NCBI RefSeq assembly: GCF_020882245.1 | Contig: NC_083600.1 | Coordinates: forward strand, 17,732,001 to 17,796,000 | Origin: Rhopalosiphum padi | Lineage: Eukaryota > Arthropoda > Insecta > Hemiptera > Aphididae | Direction: 5' to 3' | DNA: 64,000 nt | Program-made: the position numbers and the translations under genes | Shown here: piece by piece, positions 1 through 12,340 of the stretch | Numbering within the stretch: the stretch's first letter is position 1 | Layout of the letters: each line of letters begins with the position of its first letter | Notes under the pieces: model-generated | Told to the model about the DNA's origin: nothing | Database searches by the model: none | The model's input: the letters and a program-made list of their open reading frames with translations, nothing else

Positions 1-1763
1 GTGAAATGTGACTATTTGAAAATTATGCGTTACATTGCTATAATTTGTTCTTCAACCACTCTGAAAAGAATACTGAATTTTAAACCATTATTAAAATCAA
101 TGATATACTGACTGGACAAGGAAAACTGTTTGATGGTTTACCCTAAGACTTGACAATAAGCGATTTACCTTATTTTAAATATGTTCTGCTTACATCAACC
201 AACGTGGGAACAAAGTTTTTCGAGATATAAAATCTTATTAGCTCCAAATCGAAGAGGGTTTGATTTCAAAAATTTTAAACAAACATTTTAGTGCAAAACA
301 ATCATATATGATGGTGATGTAATGATTATATGATCTATAATAAAGTTCTAAAATACATATATATATATTTTTGGTAGAATTTTATAGGCTGCATACAAGT
401 TGATTCCCAGGTCATATTATATATATTTTTTAATATTTAGTTAAATACTCAGCCTATTAGGGTAACCTAAGAGTCACCACATCACCTCGAGGAAGTTGGC
501 TGACAAGTTTTTCAAAAATGTACTTTTTAGTTCTTCATATTTTGAAAATCTTTCAATTTTTATTTATTAATTATTTATTGTATTATAATTTATTATTTAT
601 TAAAAAAAATGATGTGTGTAGCAATTGAAATCTTTACGGTCAAATAGTTTGATGATGTACAGTAATAAAGAATCAACTTTTACATAATATCTCTTAATGA
701 CCCGGGAATCAACTAATACATAAAATAGGTCTCGGGAATCAACTCACTTCCTGCCATTTTAGATTATAACAGTAAATTTAAAACATTTATAAGAAAACGC
801 TTTTATTTTTTAGTGCCATTTTCAATATTTTAAGAGCAATTTTTGGTATCTTTTAGTGTAATACTGCAATCAGTTTTACTAGTTTTTTTAGTACTACAAC
901 ATCCATGCCCTAGTTATAAATTTATTTGTTCTCATTGTTGAATTGCTATGTGAACGTTTGTAAGACAATGACTACACATGTAGATGTAGTGTCTTCTTAA
1001 GTTTTACGTTTTTTAGATATTTTAGATTTTATATTATTTATTGGCTTGTTGTGATCATAAAACAATTAGTATTTTTTAGGGCATTTCTTTTGTTTTTTAG
1101 AGTATTTAAATCCGTTCTCTAATTATTTCGTATCATTGACCTATAAACTTAATGAAATAATTGATTTTGTTCCATTACAATTTTGTTTATGAACATCAAT
1201 AACGTTCTTTAATCGATTTCTTTTGGTAACCCTGATTTTATATATAGTATAATATTATTACCTTAAATTATAAGTAATAGCAAACACAAGAAATGTATTA
1301 ATTTATTTCAAATAATTAATATTTATTAAGTTCTAGACAAAATAAAAATAACAACTGTCAAGCTGTTTAATAACAGAATAGTACTTCTAATTATGGTAAA
1401 TTTGTAATTTATTAATTTTTTTTTCTTCCTAATATTAATAATTAATCTTCAAATAAAAAAAATATATATAATACATTTGGATTTTAATAAATGCAAAAAA
1501 TGGGAATTAGCCTTAAAATCCCTCCTCCACCAATTTACATACAATTTAAATACACTCAAAACACATACATTTATTTAATTCTAGTATCTACAATCTACTT
1601 ATCATAAATAAATAAAATTATAATTATTAGTTTATTAATAGAGTTTTCTGTTTTATAAATAAGTACTTATTTAACATTTTATTTATCCAAACTAAAAATT
1701 GTTTAAGATTGCGTAGATTATAAGTGTACCATAAATTAATTAGTTATATAATTAAATTTTCAG
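1..1763. other. AT-rich intron or upstream DNA of the UTP23-like gene, no exon found
   Basis: The first conserved codons seen belong to an internal exon at 1764, so this stretch is probably intron of that gene. I looked for the N-terminal PIN-domain exons expected in UTP23 and found no convincing one, so they probably lie before base 1. The only structured sequence is an inverted-repeat element at 387-755. Confidence 0.5.
387..755. mobile_element. MITE with GGCTG-type end and repeated GTTGATTCC motif
   Basis: The left end reads GGCTGCATACAAGTTGATTC. The reverse complement of the right end begins GGCAGGAAGTGAGTTGATTC, so the two form an imperfect terminal inverted repeat. The flanks are ATTTTATA (379-386) and ATTTTAGA (756-763), a 7/8 target-site duplication. 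The right arm has three copies of the motif in inverse form (GAATCAACT) at about 669, 706 and 736, spaced 30-37 bp; the left arm has one clear copy near 399. There is no coding capacity, so it is non-autonomous. It resembles the element at 13908-14531. Confidence 0.6.
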
Positions 1764-2255
1764 ATATATTATTGCCACTCAGGACAAGTCACTTCAAAAT
1801 GCCCTTTATGTACTTCCTGCTGTTCCTGTCATGTATTTTAATGGTTTAAGTGTCATTCTAAAAGCACCTTCACCGACCTCTATTGATCATGCCAAACAAA
1901 AGCAACTATCTAGGTATGATGTTGTACATCAAAATAATGTAACTTTATTTCTATGGTTTTTATTTTTTTTAGATTTAATTTAACTGAACATGAAACCAAT
2001 GTTTTGACAAGTATGAAAAGTTCAATAACAACAGAATTAAGCAGTAGTGAAGAATTAAAAGATTACCCTGGGGTATTCAAAAGAGCTAAAGGACCTAATC
2101 CACTTTCATGCAAACCCAAAAAGAAGAAAATTGTTGAAGATAACAATATACCCAAAGTAGAAAATAAAACAAAACGTAAAAGAAATAGAGTAAAAATACC
2201 AAAACATGTTAAAGAAGAATTAAGCAAAATGAATAAGCCAATTTCAATCTCATAA
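1764..2255 (+). CDS. UTP23: rRNA-processing protein UTP23 homologue, C-terminal exons (partial)
   Basis: UTP23 is a PIN-domain-like component of the nucleolar small-subunit processome, needed for early pre-18S rRNA cleavages and snR30/U17 snoRNA release. Two exons are visible, 1764-1913 and 1973-2255, joined through a split AGA codon across a 59-bp intron. The first gives IIATQD followed by a stretch ending PVMYFNG and LKAPSP, matching the end of the family's PIN-like fold (human: VATQD, GVPLMF, LDKPSP). The second gives GPNPLSC followed by lysines, the family hallmark, then a basic tail ending at TAA 2253-2255. The first exon begins in phase with one base of a split codon, so the gene continues upstream. 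The identification is firm; the N-terminal half is absent here. Confidence 0.88.
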
Positions 2256-2752
2256 AAGATTTAGGAACATCTCATAAAATGAACATTTCAACAACTAATT
2301 GTATAATTACATTACATTCTATAAATTTAAGTTTTTTAATATTAATTTGTATTAATCAATTAATTATTATACTTAACTAAATTGTATTATAAATATAATA
2401 CTAAATAATAATGATTTATATTCAAAAGTTAAAAATTATAATTTTAAATTTAATATGAGGGATTATATTATGGTGGTAGTGGCTCCAATCATTTTGACAC
2501 TATGTATACGTATCACAGTGCCTAATTTAGGTGTGGTATGATAGTAGCCAATGATTGTCCGTAAAATATAGGTTTACAAGTTATTGATATTGGATATAAT
2601 TATATACAGCTTACCCCGTATTTAAGTGTGAAAAATAAATTCTGGATCTATGTACAATATTCATACGTTTTTGGTCATAATTTGCATAGTATTAATTTTA
2701 CAACATTCCTAGAACATAAAATATAATCAAAATTGTAACTATTGCCTGTCTA

Positions 2753-2884
2753 GTGAGAGAACACGCCGATTCTGCGCAACCCCCCTTGTTACCATGCTAT
2801 CAAAACTGGTTCGCTTATGGCTGGGTATCATTGGAGAATACACAGAAAAACTAATTTTGATCAGTATGAGGCGCGTTCTCTTGC
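2753..2884. mobile_element. Short inverted-repeat element (putative MITE)
   Basis: The left end GTGAGAGAACACGCC pairs with the right end, whose reverse complement is GCAAGAGAACGCGCC. It is about 132 bp, GC-richer than its surroundings and non-coding. I could not define a target-site duplication, so the superfamily is unknown. Confidence 0.45.
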
Positions 2885-3940
2885 TGGATAGAGTTGAGAG
2901 TATAGATATAAATAATATAATTATTAAAAATACACTATTAATAAATTAATACAAAAAAAAAGGTAAAAATATGTATTACAATTATATTTCTGATATGTGT
3001 GTGGACAGTGTGGTCATGATTTAATTTTTAGTGTGATATAATTATCTACTCAGGTAATAAATTGATTTCCGAAATAAATCAACCGAGGTTATGTACAGTG
3101 AATCTGATTACACACTATAATTCACTGGAGTACTGGACCTTAAAAATTAAAATATAGTAGGTACACCTAATAAATACATTTTTTAACAATTAATTAAAAG
3201 TAATTAATCTTGGACTTTCAATGAATTAATTGTAAAATGATAATGATTAATGTTATGGATTACAATTATAACTATAATATGACACATACAAAACTTCAAA
3301 ACGTACAAAGAAATAAGAAGTTGAAGCCTAACAAATAATTTCTTGATGCATATTCATGTAACTATCACTGAGAGTAAACACTGTTCGTAGTACATTGTCG
3401 TTATATCTCATAAAATAAACTTTCAGTTAATAAATAAAAAAATATATACTTTATAGAAACACAAAACTTACTTCGGTTGTGTTTGTAGCAATAATTATAG
3501 CCACCTAAATAAATAAAATTAAACTTTATAGTGTACAAGACTGGATAACTGTAAACTAATACACAAATGAGAAGAGCTCTGGATTTGTAGTTCAGTATAA
3601 GTCATTAATTGTAGGCAGATATAAATCAGTCCAGCCAAAGAATCCACCCCCCCACCCACAAAAAAAAAAAAACTACATGATTCATGGTTAATGAAATTTC
3701 TATTTCTGATAAACATTAATTTCGAGTTAAGTTAGGCAATATGAAATGACCAAGCAAAACCCTATTTACTCCAAGTAACAGAATTAATGTTGACATATTG
3801 TAATTCAAGTCAAGTTAAAGATCAGCTATATCACTACTTACATGTGCACTTTTGATATATTTAGAAATAGAAGTAATTTTAAATATCATAAAGATATATA
3901 TAAACTTTTAAAAGGATCATCCATTTTAATCTTTTACAGT

Positions 3941-4376
3941 GATAGCCGCATGTGTTGTCTCTGTCTTACTAACGCACATCATAGCAAATTTGCGTTCAGC
4001 AGAAAACATTTTGTAATGTTAGCTTTAATATTAAAGTAAATCTACCTATCATAAAATTTAATATTTAAAGGTAAGCATATTATCTAGACAATGTTGACAT
4101 ACGATCATATGCTTTAATTGATATTATCGTTTTAAAGTGAATTATAGCTATGTACAATTTTACAACTTTAAAATGTTCATAATTCACTTTAAAACAATAA
4201 TAATATCAATAAAAGCATATGACATTGTCTAGATAATATTCTTACCTTTAAATTTGATAATAGGTAGATTTACTCTAATATTAAAGCTAACATCACAAAA
4301 TGTGTTCTGCTGAACGCAAATTTGCTGTGATGTATGTTACTATGTTATTAAAACAGAGACAACACATGCGGGTATA
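3941..4376. mobile_element. Long-hairpin MITE (foldback element)
   Basis: Two arms of about 200 bp are near-perfect inverted copies with a short loop around 4150-4170. Matching blocks include GCATGTGTTGTCTCTG at 3949 with its complement near 4353, and TTATCTAGACAATG at about 4080 with its complement near 4225. The internal ORF at 3842-4039 is an accident of this repeat. Transcription would give a hairpin RNA with roughly 200 paired bases. No clear target-site duplication was found. Confidence 0.7.
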
Positions 4377-4734
4377 ACGTCCTCAAAATAGTAAATAGTG
4401 TTAGTTTGATTTAAAATCAACAAAAATGGCAAACTGACAACAACCTACTATGTTCAAATGTAAGCCGATCTATTTCCCATTGCTCCAGAGCCTTAGCATG
4501 GCTATTATCTAGCACACTGCTATGACAGTAAAATTCGAACACAAGGAACACTAATTGCCAATCCACTCGTCATAAGAGGTATGATAGAAAATTAAAAAAC
4601 TTTCGAATTTACCGCGTGAATTTACCGATGATAACAGCGATTTCACAATCGTATTTTACGTTCCATGATATTTTTTAGGTTACATCGACCAAAACAAAAA
4701 TACTACCACTACACCTCCACTTCATGACAGCGGT

Positions 4735-4805
4735 CCGTTCGGTAACGTTCCGTTCTTTCGCGTCGTGACTATCTTATAAACAACTTCAGCACAGCCGAAT
4801 CCATC
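4735..4805 (+). promoter_or_regulatory. Probable RpL11 core promoter and short 5' leader
   Basis: This is a GC-richer patch directly before the start codon, with the pyrimidine run CGTTCTTTCG at 4751-4760. Animal ribosomal-protein genes usually start transcription at a C within such a pyrimidine tract (TOP motif). No TATA box is evident at a fixed distance. The exact start site is inferred. Confidence 0.35.
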
Positions 4806-7084
4806 ATGGTCCTCGTCGACTTAAAGGTGAGTGAATATTTTTCATCCGATCCAATCGTCCAAACGCCAGGCCGTTCGCGTTCCGACGACCGATCATCGTC
4901 GGCAACCTGACCTCCTCGTAAAATATTTATACTGATATATCCTAAAATTTTTATTATCGCACCGGATTAGTATTCGATTGAATACTCAGACTCGGCAGCC
5001 ACAAATTGGTTCTGGGGCTCTAAAAAACCGGTGCCACATCATCTACGTTCTTATATTGCAATATACCCTCACGCGTTACTGAGGTGTAATACTCATTAAG
5101 AATACATAAGTCCCAAATCTAGAGAAAAATAGTCGATTTTAACCAACCCCCATTTACAATAATTTTGTTTCGTGTTACAGAAGGGAGGCAACAAGTCTTC
5201 AGAGAAGACCAAAAATCGTATGCGTGAATTAAGAATTCGCAAATTATGTTTGAACATTTGTGTCGGTGAATCTGGTGACAAGCTTACTCGTGCAGCCAAG
5301 GTGAATTATTATTATTGTATTTATCTCTATTATACTGGACGACTAATGTATAATATGTCCTTGTCTTCTAGGTATTGGAACAATTGACTGGCCAACAGCC
5401 AGTGTTCTCCAAGGCTCGTTATACAGTAAGATCTTTCAGTATCAGAAGGAATGAAAAAATTGCAGTTCACTGCACAGTTCGTGGTGCCAAGGCTGAAGAA
5501 ATCTTGGAACGTGGATTAAAGGTGAGTTCAGTGATATTTATTTTTATCAATTAATTTATTAGTTAACTGAATTTAATGTTAAAAGGTTCGTGAATACGAA
5601 TTGAGGCGAGAGAACTTCTCAGACACTGGTAACTTCGGTTTTGGTATTCAAGAACACATTGATTTGGGTATCAAATACGATCCCAGTATTGGTATCTATG
5701 GTTTAGATTTCTTCGTTGTCTTGGGACGTCAAGGTTAGATGATTTTATTAAATTCAATTAAATTACAAATGTTAGATGTGTATCCACTTATTTTTTTCAT
5801 CAACTAAATTAAAGAATTATGAAAAGGTAATATAAATATAGTAGAATCGTGTGATAACTCAATGTTGTAGGATAATAGAAATTTCCTTCGAGATATTTTA
5901 CTCGAATTTATGTATAATTTATATTTCTAGAAGAATAAAAAAAATTTGAGTTATCGCGACTACTGTATTTATATTTATCAAATATTTTATGTTAATATCT
6001 TCAAAGTAATTGTGCTTAAGTCTAGATGTAATGTTAATTACATAACTCTTAACCCTCACATCAGAAACACTTGGTAGTTTGGGTAATACTTGTCTTTCCT
6101 GGTCTATATACAGTAATATACTGTCTGATAATTGTATACTTTCATTCATTACTACAAATTTTTGAATTATCTTAAATTCTATTTATATATTGATTCAAAG
6201 AAGCCTAAACATCTGATGTATTTCTACTATAATTTATTCTGTACACCTGTTACGCTTGCCCTTAAATACTGATATAATGTAGATTGAACTGGCTAATTAC
6301 TTTATTTGATAAAATTTAAAAAAACAACAATAGGCATATATGGTATATCTTAAATACTTTTATTTTTTAATTCGAGGATTGGTTATTAACAAATGCCTTC
6401 TCCGTGTTTCATATATGACTTAGACCATACAGGCCATATGCTTGAGTTTTATGTAATACTTCATTGATTTAAATCAAATTTTAATAATTATTTTTTCGCA
6501 TTTACTTCTTTTTTTCTGGTTTGTATTGTTACAAGGTTGTTTAAAAAGGTAGATATTGAAATAAGTCTGATTTCAAAATCCTTGTTCTAATTTACTTCAA
6601 ATCTTTGTAAGCTTGTTATAAAACAACTTAAAAAATAGTATACTCCTCTTTTTAAATACTTAACTAACACATTTTACTGTAGGTATGACTTAGTTAGAAA
6701 TATAATAATCTTCAGTGGGTCCTGTAAATTCAGACTTTCTATATATTTTGTTGTACAAATGTCAATTTAATTTATTTAAAATTTAAAAAGGTTAACATAC
6801 TAGGTGGATAAACAAATATACATATTTCTATGAAACTATGTAATATATTATAGTATCTTTTATTTTTTAATTATTTTATTAGGTTTCAACGTAGCTCACA
6901 GAAGAAGAAAGCAAGGCAAAGTTGGTTACCAACATAGACTAAACAAAGAAGACGCAATGAAGTGGTTCCAAACTAAAGTAAATGTCAAATTTATTGCTAT
7001 TTATTTTACAATTAAAATTAAACTAATAATATTTTATTTTATTTTTAGTATGACGGAATCATTTTAGCAGGGAAGAAAAACTAA
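4806..7084 (+). CDS. RpL11: 60S ribosomal protein L11 (uL5), complete, six exons
   Basis: This is a component of the large ribosomal subunit, sitting at the central protuberance where it contacts 5S rRNA and P-site tRNA. Exons are 4806-4826, 5181-5300, 5372-5521, 5586-5733, 6883-6977 and 7049-7084; together they give exactly 189 codons plus stop. The body is almost identical to insect uL5: RKLCLNICVGESGD, LEQLTGQQPVFSKARYT, RGAKAEEILERGLKVREYEL, and a C-terminus with the family's AMKWF and YDGIIL. The first exon encodes only seven residues (MVLVDLK), followed by a basic KGGNKSSEKTKNRM segment that replaces the usual N-terminus. All introns are GT-AG. The fourth is the longest (5734-6882) and contains nothing recognisable, though animal ribosomal-protein introns often host snoRNAs. 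Length is normal for the family. Confidence 0.96.
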
Positions 7085-8352
7085 TATTAATTGTGTTGTT
7101 TATCAATACAAATCCCAAAAATATACATACATGTTGTTTTTCCAAACAGACAGTCTTGTTTTATTTCACACCACAGCTAATTTTTACCTATAGTTATATT
7201 TCCTCTCATATAATAAAATATGATATTCCTTTTCTTGTAATGGAGATAAGTAATATCAACTTAGAAAGTTCTAATTTTATTGATTAACTGATTTTAAATG
7301 ACAATTACTTGTATTGTGAATTATGAAGAAAAATAGACGACTATAAATTCTTCAAATGCATTGAAAGTGCCTGGTCAATTTAGTGATTTTAAATTCTTTT
7401 CGTATATTTTTATTATAAAATTATATTTTCCTCAGATTTGTGTGGAGCTATAGGCAACATATGTCACTCCTTAGATATTGAAATACAGGTCTCGATACAA
7501 TTTGTTTTCATAAATTATATACATTGTGCATTATAGTCAAGACGATTTTAGTGTATTTTTCAAATAATTTGTAAAAACAATTCTACAGCTCCTGCCTCAA
7601 CTAAATGTTGAACTTTTATGAGTTTTTTTTCTCCCAAAATTGTTAAAAAACTTAGTTTTGTATTTCCTCTTTGCCTCAATACAACTAGTATATATTTTTT
7701 GATTGATTTTAAAATAGGCCTGATAAATTTTCTACCATCCCTGGAATTTAAAGTATACTTATAAATATTTATGGTAGGCTGCTATTATATTGCTGACAAA
7801 TTGAAATTAACATTTTTTACCAATTGTCTTAAGAACAATAATTTTTGCTTCCATTTATTATAAATTGTCCTCTTAAATATTTTCAATTTGTCGAATAAAA
7901 TATGAAAACTGAACGCTGTCATGAATTGGATATTTTAAATTTTTGAAACCATACGGTCTATTGTAAATTTGGTATTTATTACATTATCAAAAAATGAAAA
8001 ATCATATGTATAAATTCAATTTTAATTTTAGTTCATAAGTGTTTTTTGTTTTGGTCGAGTAGAGGGTTAATAGTAGTTAATTACCAATACTTTTTTTAAA
8101 TAATTTTGAACAACAAAAACCACTGCAAGTTAAGGAAATGTATACGCATTGACTTCATAAGCAACACATTCATAATTACTGCAGAGCGCACTTTTTTTAG
8201 TATTCAAAATAAATTATCAATATACAATACTTAAATTGAACGTCCTAGTTGATTCATTTCTTAAATGTATTTATATTGACTTAACTTTTTTTATTAAATA
8301 AATCAAAAACGTTAAAAATAATGATAATTGAGAAGAATTCAAGCAATGGTAT

Positions 8353-8512
8353 AGACCCGTGTTCCGTGGAATCTAAGGGTTCCATGAGAAATTCGGGATA
8401 ATATTAATTAATAATATTTTTGATTTGAATTATGATTCTAACATAGAATAGCTCCAAAAATAATTTTGGGGGTTCCACAAAACGTTCAAGCTCCTGCAAA
8501 GATTCCACGAGT
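8353..8512. repeat. Degraded inverted repeat, possibly an old hAT-type MITE
   Basis: CGTGGAATCTAAGGG on the left and, as reverse complement, CGTGGAATCTTTGC on the right face each other about 150 bp apart. No clean ends or target duplication remain, so this is tentative. Confidence 0.3.
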
Positions 8513-9791
8513 AAAAGAAGTTAGGAAATACTGATATAGACTATAGAAAATATATAAACAAATAGTATATTCCCTACATCGTGATTGTGAATCATGCTAA
8601 TGTTTGAAAATATCATGACGGCTTTTATTTAACACGACCATGTTATCATACAATAATTTTTAAATTGGTAAGTTCATAAACTTAATAATTTAATAAATAA
8701 ATTTTAACTTTCTAATGTCCAAATCCCAAATATAGTTATAACATAGCTAAGTCTATTTTATTAATTTTTATTAAATTAATATAACAAGTTTGTATTACAT
8801 TTATTTTATTATAATATACCTATAATATTCGTAAATATTAAAACAGAGAATACAACATTTTTCAGGTGTTCCCCCCAAGAATTCTTACTCAGTTACTCTT
8901 AATTTTGTCAAATATTTTCATTGATTTAATTATTTACCAGTATGAAACTATGAAAAATAGAAATTTAGATTTTATATTATAAATTTATAAGTAATAACAA
9001 TTAAGGTAAATTAAATGAGTTTATGATGACAATCAAAACTACAAAATTAATATTACAATTCTTAATAACTCTCCAAAAATATATGGTCAATTCATATTTT
9101 ATAAAGGGTTATATATACCTATTTTTTATTTCATTAATATTAATATTTATTTATACGACTTTTTTTATTTATTATATAAATAGTAAATACACTGTTAATT
9201 TTTGTTATATTAAATAAACACTTTCAGACTAATTTTATTATAGTTTAAATATATACATACAAAAAATATTGCCCCCCACGCAAAAAACTAAAACTGCCCC
9301 TGACATTTACAAGGAAAAATTTCTACAAAAACACTGTTCAGGCGTACAGGACGTAAGGCACTAAGCATAAACCGGTAGCATCGATCTGTACATTACGTCA
9401 TGTGATATCAGTAAGTGAAGAAACGAGATAACTCAACTTTCATTAATTATTATATCAAGGTGGATATATATATATCTTGTATTATACATTATAATAAAAA
9501 AGATAAATCATAGTTATCATATCTAAATATCTAATTAGTTATTACTATTTATAGTTATTTGTTACTGCTTAGACTTATGTAACTATATATATATATAGTA
9601 TAAGTCATGAATAACACTAGTATGAGTAGTATGAAATAACCTATTTACTGTTTTCTATAATTTATATAAACCCGTCACTAATTGTTCCCAAGTTACTACG
9701 CGTCAATCAGTTCAACAGACAACAACGTTTTTAATACGGTTAGTCGACAACTAGTTTAGTAGCTTCTGTTTCTGTTTTAATATACTCAGTC

Positions 9792-9954
9792 CAGTGGCGG
9801 CACCAGGATTTTTTTCTAGGTAGGGCCAATGGGAGGCCAATAATTATATCGTAGGGCCAAAAAAATTTAAAACAGTATATTATTATGTCAAAGGTTAGGC
9901 CACTGGTAGGACCAGTCATTTTCAAGTAGGGCCATGGCCGTGGTGCTGCCACTG
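9792..9954. mobile_element. hAT-type MITE (163 bp)
   Basis: The ends are inverted copies: CAGTGGCGGCACCA on the left and, as reverse complement, CAGTGGCAGCACCA on the right. Flanking 8-mers ACTCAGTC (9784-9791) and ACTTAATC (9955-9962) agree at 6 of 8 positions, as expected for an older hAT insertion. The ORF across it on the minus strand is spurious. Confidence 0.72.
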
Positions 9955-10171
9955 ACTTAATCCATCCACTGGACTGCTTCTAGTAATTGATTTTAATTTA
10001 TACTATAATAGATAAGAAAAATATAAGTAATGCATATGCATTAAACATAATTATTTTTTAAATACAATTTTCACAATAGATAAATTATAACAATGTTAAT
10101 CTGTAAAAACATTTGTTTTTTAGTGTGAAGAGTTACTACTCCGGTTACTACATAGAATTTAAGTTATCGCC

Positions 10172-11600
10172 ATGTCAAAACCCAAAGTGTTTGTTGCAAT
10201 GAGACATGTTCCAGAACTTGCAATTGATTTACTTCGTAAAAGGTTTGAATCTATTATCTATACCTCAAAGTATAGTTACACACTACACTTAAACATTTTC
10301 CCCATATATTTACTGTTTTTATATTTCAGGTTTGATGTCGAAATATGTGATTCCTTGCTAGCCACTCGGGCAGAAATTATGCAAAAAATACCTGGAAAAT
10401 TTGCAATATTTTGTAGTCCATCAAACAAAATTGACGAAGAATTAATTAAAACTGCAGGTTAAAATACTCATTATAACCAGATACAATAATAATAATACTG
10501 TGTAGATAATTGATGTATTTTTTTATATTATAGGCACGAGTCTAAAGGTTGTTGGAACCATATCTGTGGGATATGATCACGTTGACTTAACTGCACTGAA
10601 AAAATATGGCATACGTTTGGGATACACGCCAGATATTTTAACTGAAACAGTAGCAGAAACAACAATTGGATTGTTGATATCAACAACAAGACGATTTTTT
10701 GAAGCAAATCATGCATTAAAAACGTAATTTTTAATGAAAATATAAGTAGTTAGGTGTAATTAAAAGCATAAATAATTTTTTTTTTTTTAGAGGTGAATGG
10801 AAAAATTCAACACCTGTTTGGATGTGCGGTAGGGGCATTAGAAACTCAGTTGTTGGTATTGTTGGATGTGGCAACATTGGGACATCAATTGCAAAAAAGT
10901 TGAATACATTTGAAATTTCTCAATTACTGTATACCAGTAGAACTGAAAAACCTGCTGGTAAAATGTTATTTAATAAATTTTTAGGTACTGCATAAGAATA
11001 ATAAAAACTTTGAATTCATAATAAATTATAGTTAAAGCTCTTGGTGGAAAATTGGTTACAATCGATGAACTTGTAGAACAGAGTGACTTTATAATTCTTT
11101 CTGTCGCACTGAATGAGGACACAAAATTTATCATTAACAAAGAACGCATTGCCAAAATGAAGTCACATGCTGTTTTGGTGAATATTGGTCGTGGAGGTAA
11201 GGCACATTTTAAACTTTCATTATTACTATAAAACAATCTTATTTTAATAATTGAGTTTATAGCACTTATTGATCAAGATGAACTCATCAAAGCATTACAA
11301 GAAAATAGAATTGGAGGTGCTGGCTTAGACGTTATGACACCAGAACCATTACCACTTGATAACCCTCTAATTAAGATGAATAATGTTGGTATGTACAAAT
11401 AAATATGACTTGACCTCATGAATGTTTATAAACATTATTAAATTAAATTAATATCTTATAATATTATTTGATTTTAAGTGTTGTTGCCACACATTGGGAG
11501 TGCTTCTATTGAAACACGGACAGAAATGGCTATTACCACTGCCAAAAATATAATTGCTGCTTTGGACAATACTCCAATGCCAAACGAAGTGCAATTTTAG
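10172..11600 (+). CDS. GRHPR: Glyoxylate/hydroxypyruvate reductase, paralogue 1 (322 aa, seven exons)
   Basis: This is a D-2-hydroxyacid dehydrogenase expected to reduce glyoxylate to glycolate and hydroxypyruvate to D-glycerate with NADPH or NADH. Exons are 10172-10242, 10330-10457, 10534-10723, 10791-10957, 11032-11196, 11263-11388 and 11479-11600; phases join exactly to 322 codons plus TAG. Visible landmarks: SVGYDHVDL (residues about 78-86), GYTPD as in human GRHPR, the dinucleotide-binding GCGNIG at residues 155-160, and the catalytic triad Arg239 in NIGRG, Glu268 in TPEP and His287 in LLPHIG. Introns are mostly 65-90 bp. A splice acceptor at 10122-10123 indicates a leader exon before the ATG. 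A poly(A) signal AATAAA lies at 11742-11747. The product is six residues shorter than the second copy, mainly in exon 2. It looks intact and active; substrate preference cannot be read from sequence. Confidence 0.93.
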
Positions 11601-12340
11601 GTTAATGGTTATATCCTAATCAAAATTGCATAAAAATAATCTACATTGTTAAATGTTACAAGGTATACAATTTTAATCATTATAAAATGTATTCATTTAA
11701 AATTGGTGAATAATATAATATATTATTTTTTTAATATTTTAAATAAATGTCTTTTATTTCATTAACCAATAGTATTGTGAACTTCAAATGATCAATTTAT
11801 GCATTTTATTTGTGTATAATTCTATTTGATGAAACTACTTAAATGACATAAAATATCTTCTACTACTGTTTGAATAAATTATCAGTATCATTGATAATGT
11901 CAATTTCTTATAAATAACTAAACTTGTATACATTTTAGATGTACAAACATACTCATAAGTGTATGCTGACATTATGGACAAAATAGGTAAAAAAAAACTA
12001 TTCATATTCAAATCTCAGTTCTGTTTCAACTACTGTTCTGCTGTTACTGATGAGGTAACATTTATTAAGAGTAACTAATTTATGTACATTAATCATTTGA
12101 CGGAAGTAGCCATCCAATGATGATACTACTTATTCTATTATTTAAGTTTGGATCAAACATTTTTATTTGTAAGAGGGGGAGCTTAGTCAATTATCTAATG
12201 ACTAATATGTCACAATTGTTACAACATAATTTGCGTTTAATTCCTCAAATACCTGTGATCTGCCTAAATTAAAAAATACATAGATATAATTTGTTTATAT
12301 GTATTTTAAATTTTTACAAAATCACAAAAATGTATAAGCC

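Larger units (their letters stand above)
2256..4805. other. Intergenic spacer between UTP23 and RpL11 with two inverted-repeat elements
   Basis: There is no conserved coding sequence. Short ORFs in this stretch lack splice context and recognisable motifs. Two MITE-like elements lie at 2753-2884 and 3941-4376. The last 100 bp or so before 4806 are richer in GC and should hold the RpL11 promoter and leader. Confidence 0.6.
7085..10171. other. AT-rich intergenic DNA between RpL11 and the first reductase gene
   Basis: There is no supported coding sequence. It contains a possible degraded element at about 8353-8512 and a hAT-type MITE at 9792-9954. The end holds the leader of the next gene: a splice acceptor at 10122-10123 starts a non-coding stretch leading to the ATG, and a good donor-like GTAAGT near 9410 may close an upstream non-coding exon. 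Confidence 0.5.

Noticed and set aside
3842..4039. 65-codon ORF upstream of RpL11
   Set aside because: Explained by one arm of the hairpin element; no coding signal.
9740..9952. 70-codon minus-strand ORF
   Set aside because: It lies almost entirely within the hAT-type MITE at 9792-9954 and its terminal repeats, not in a gene.
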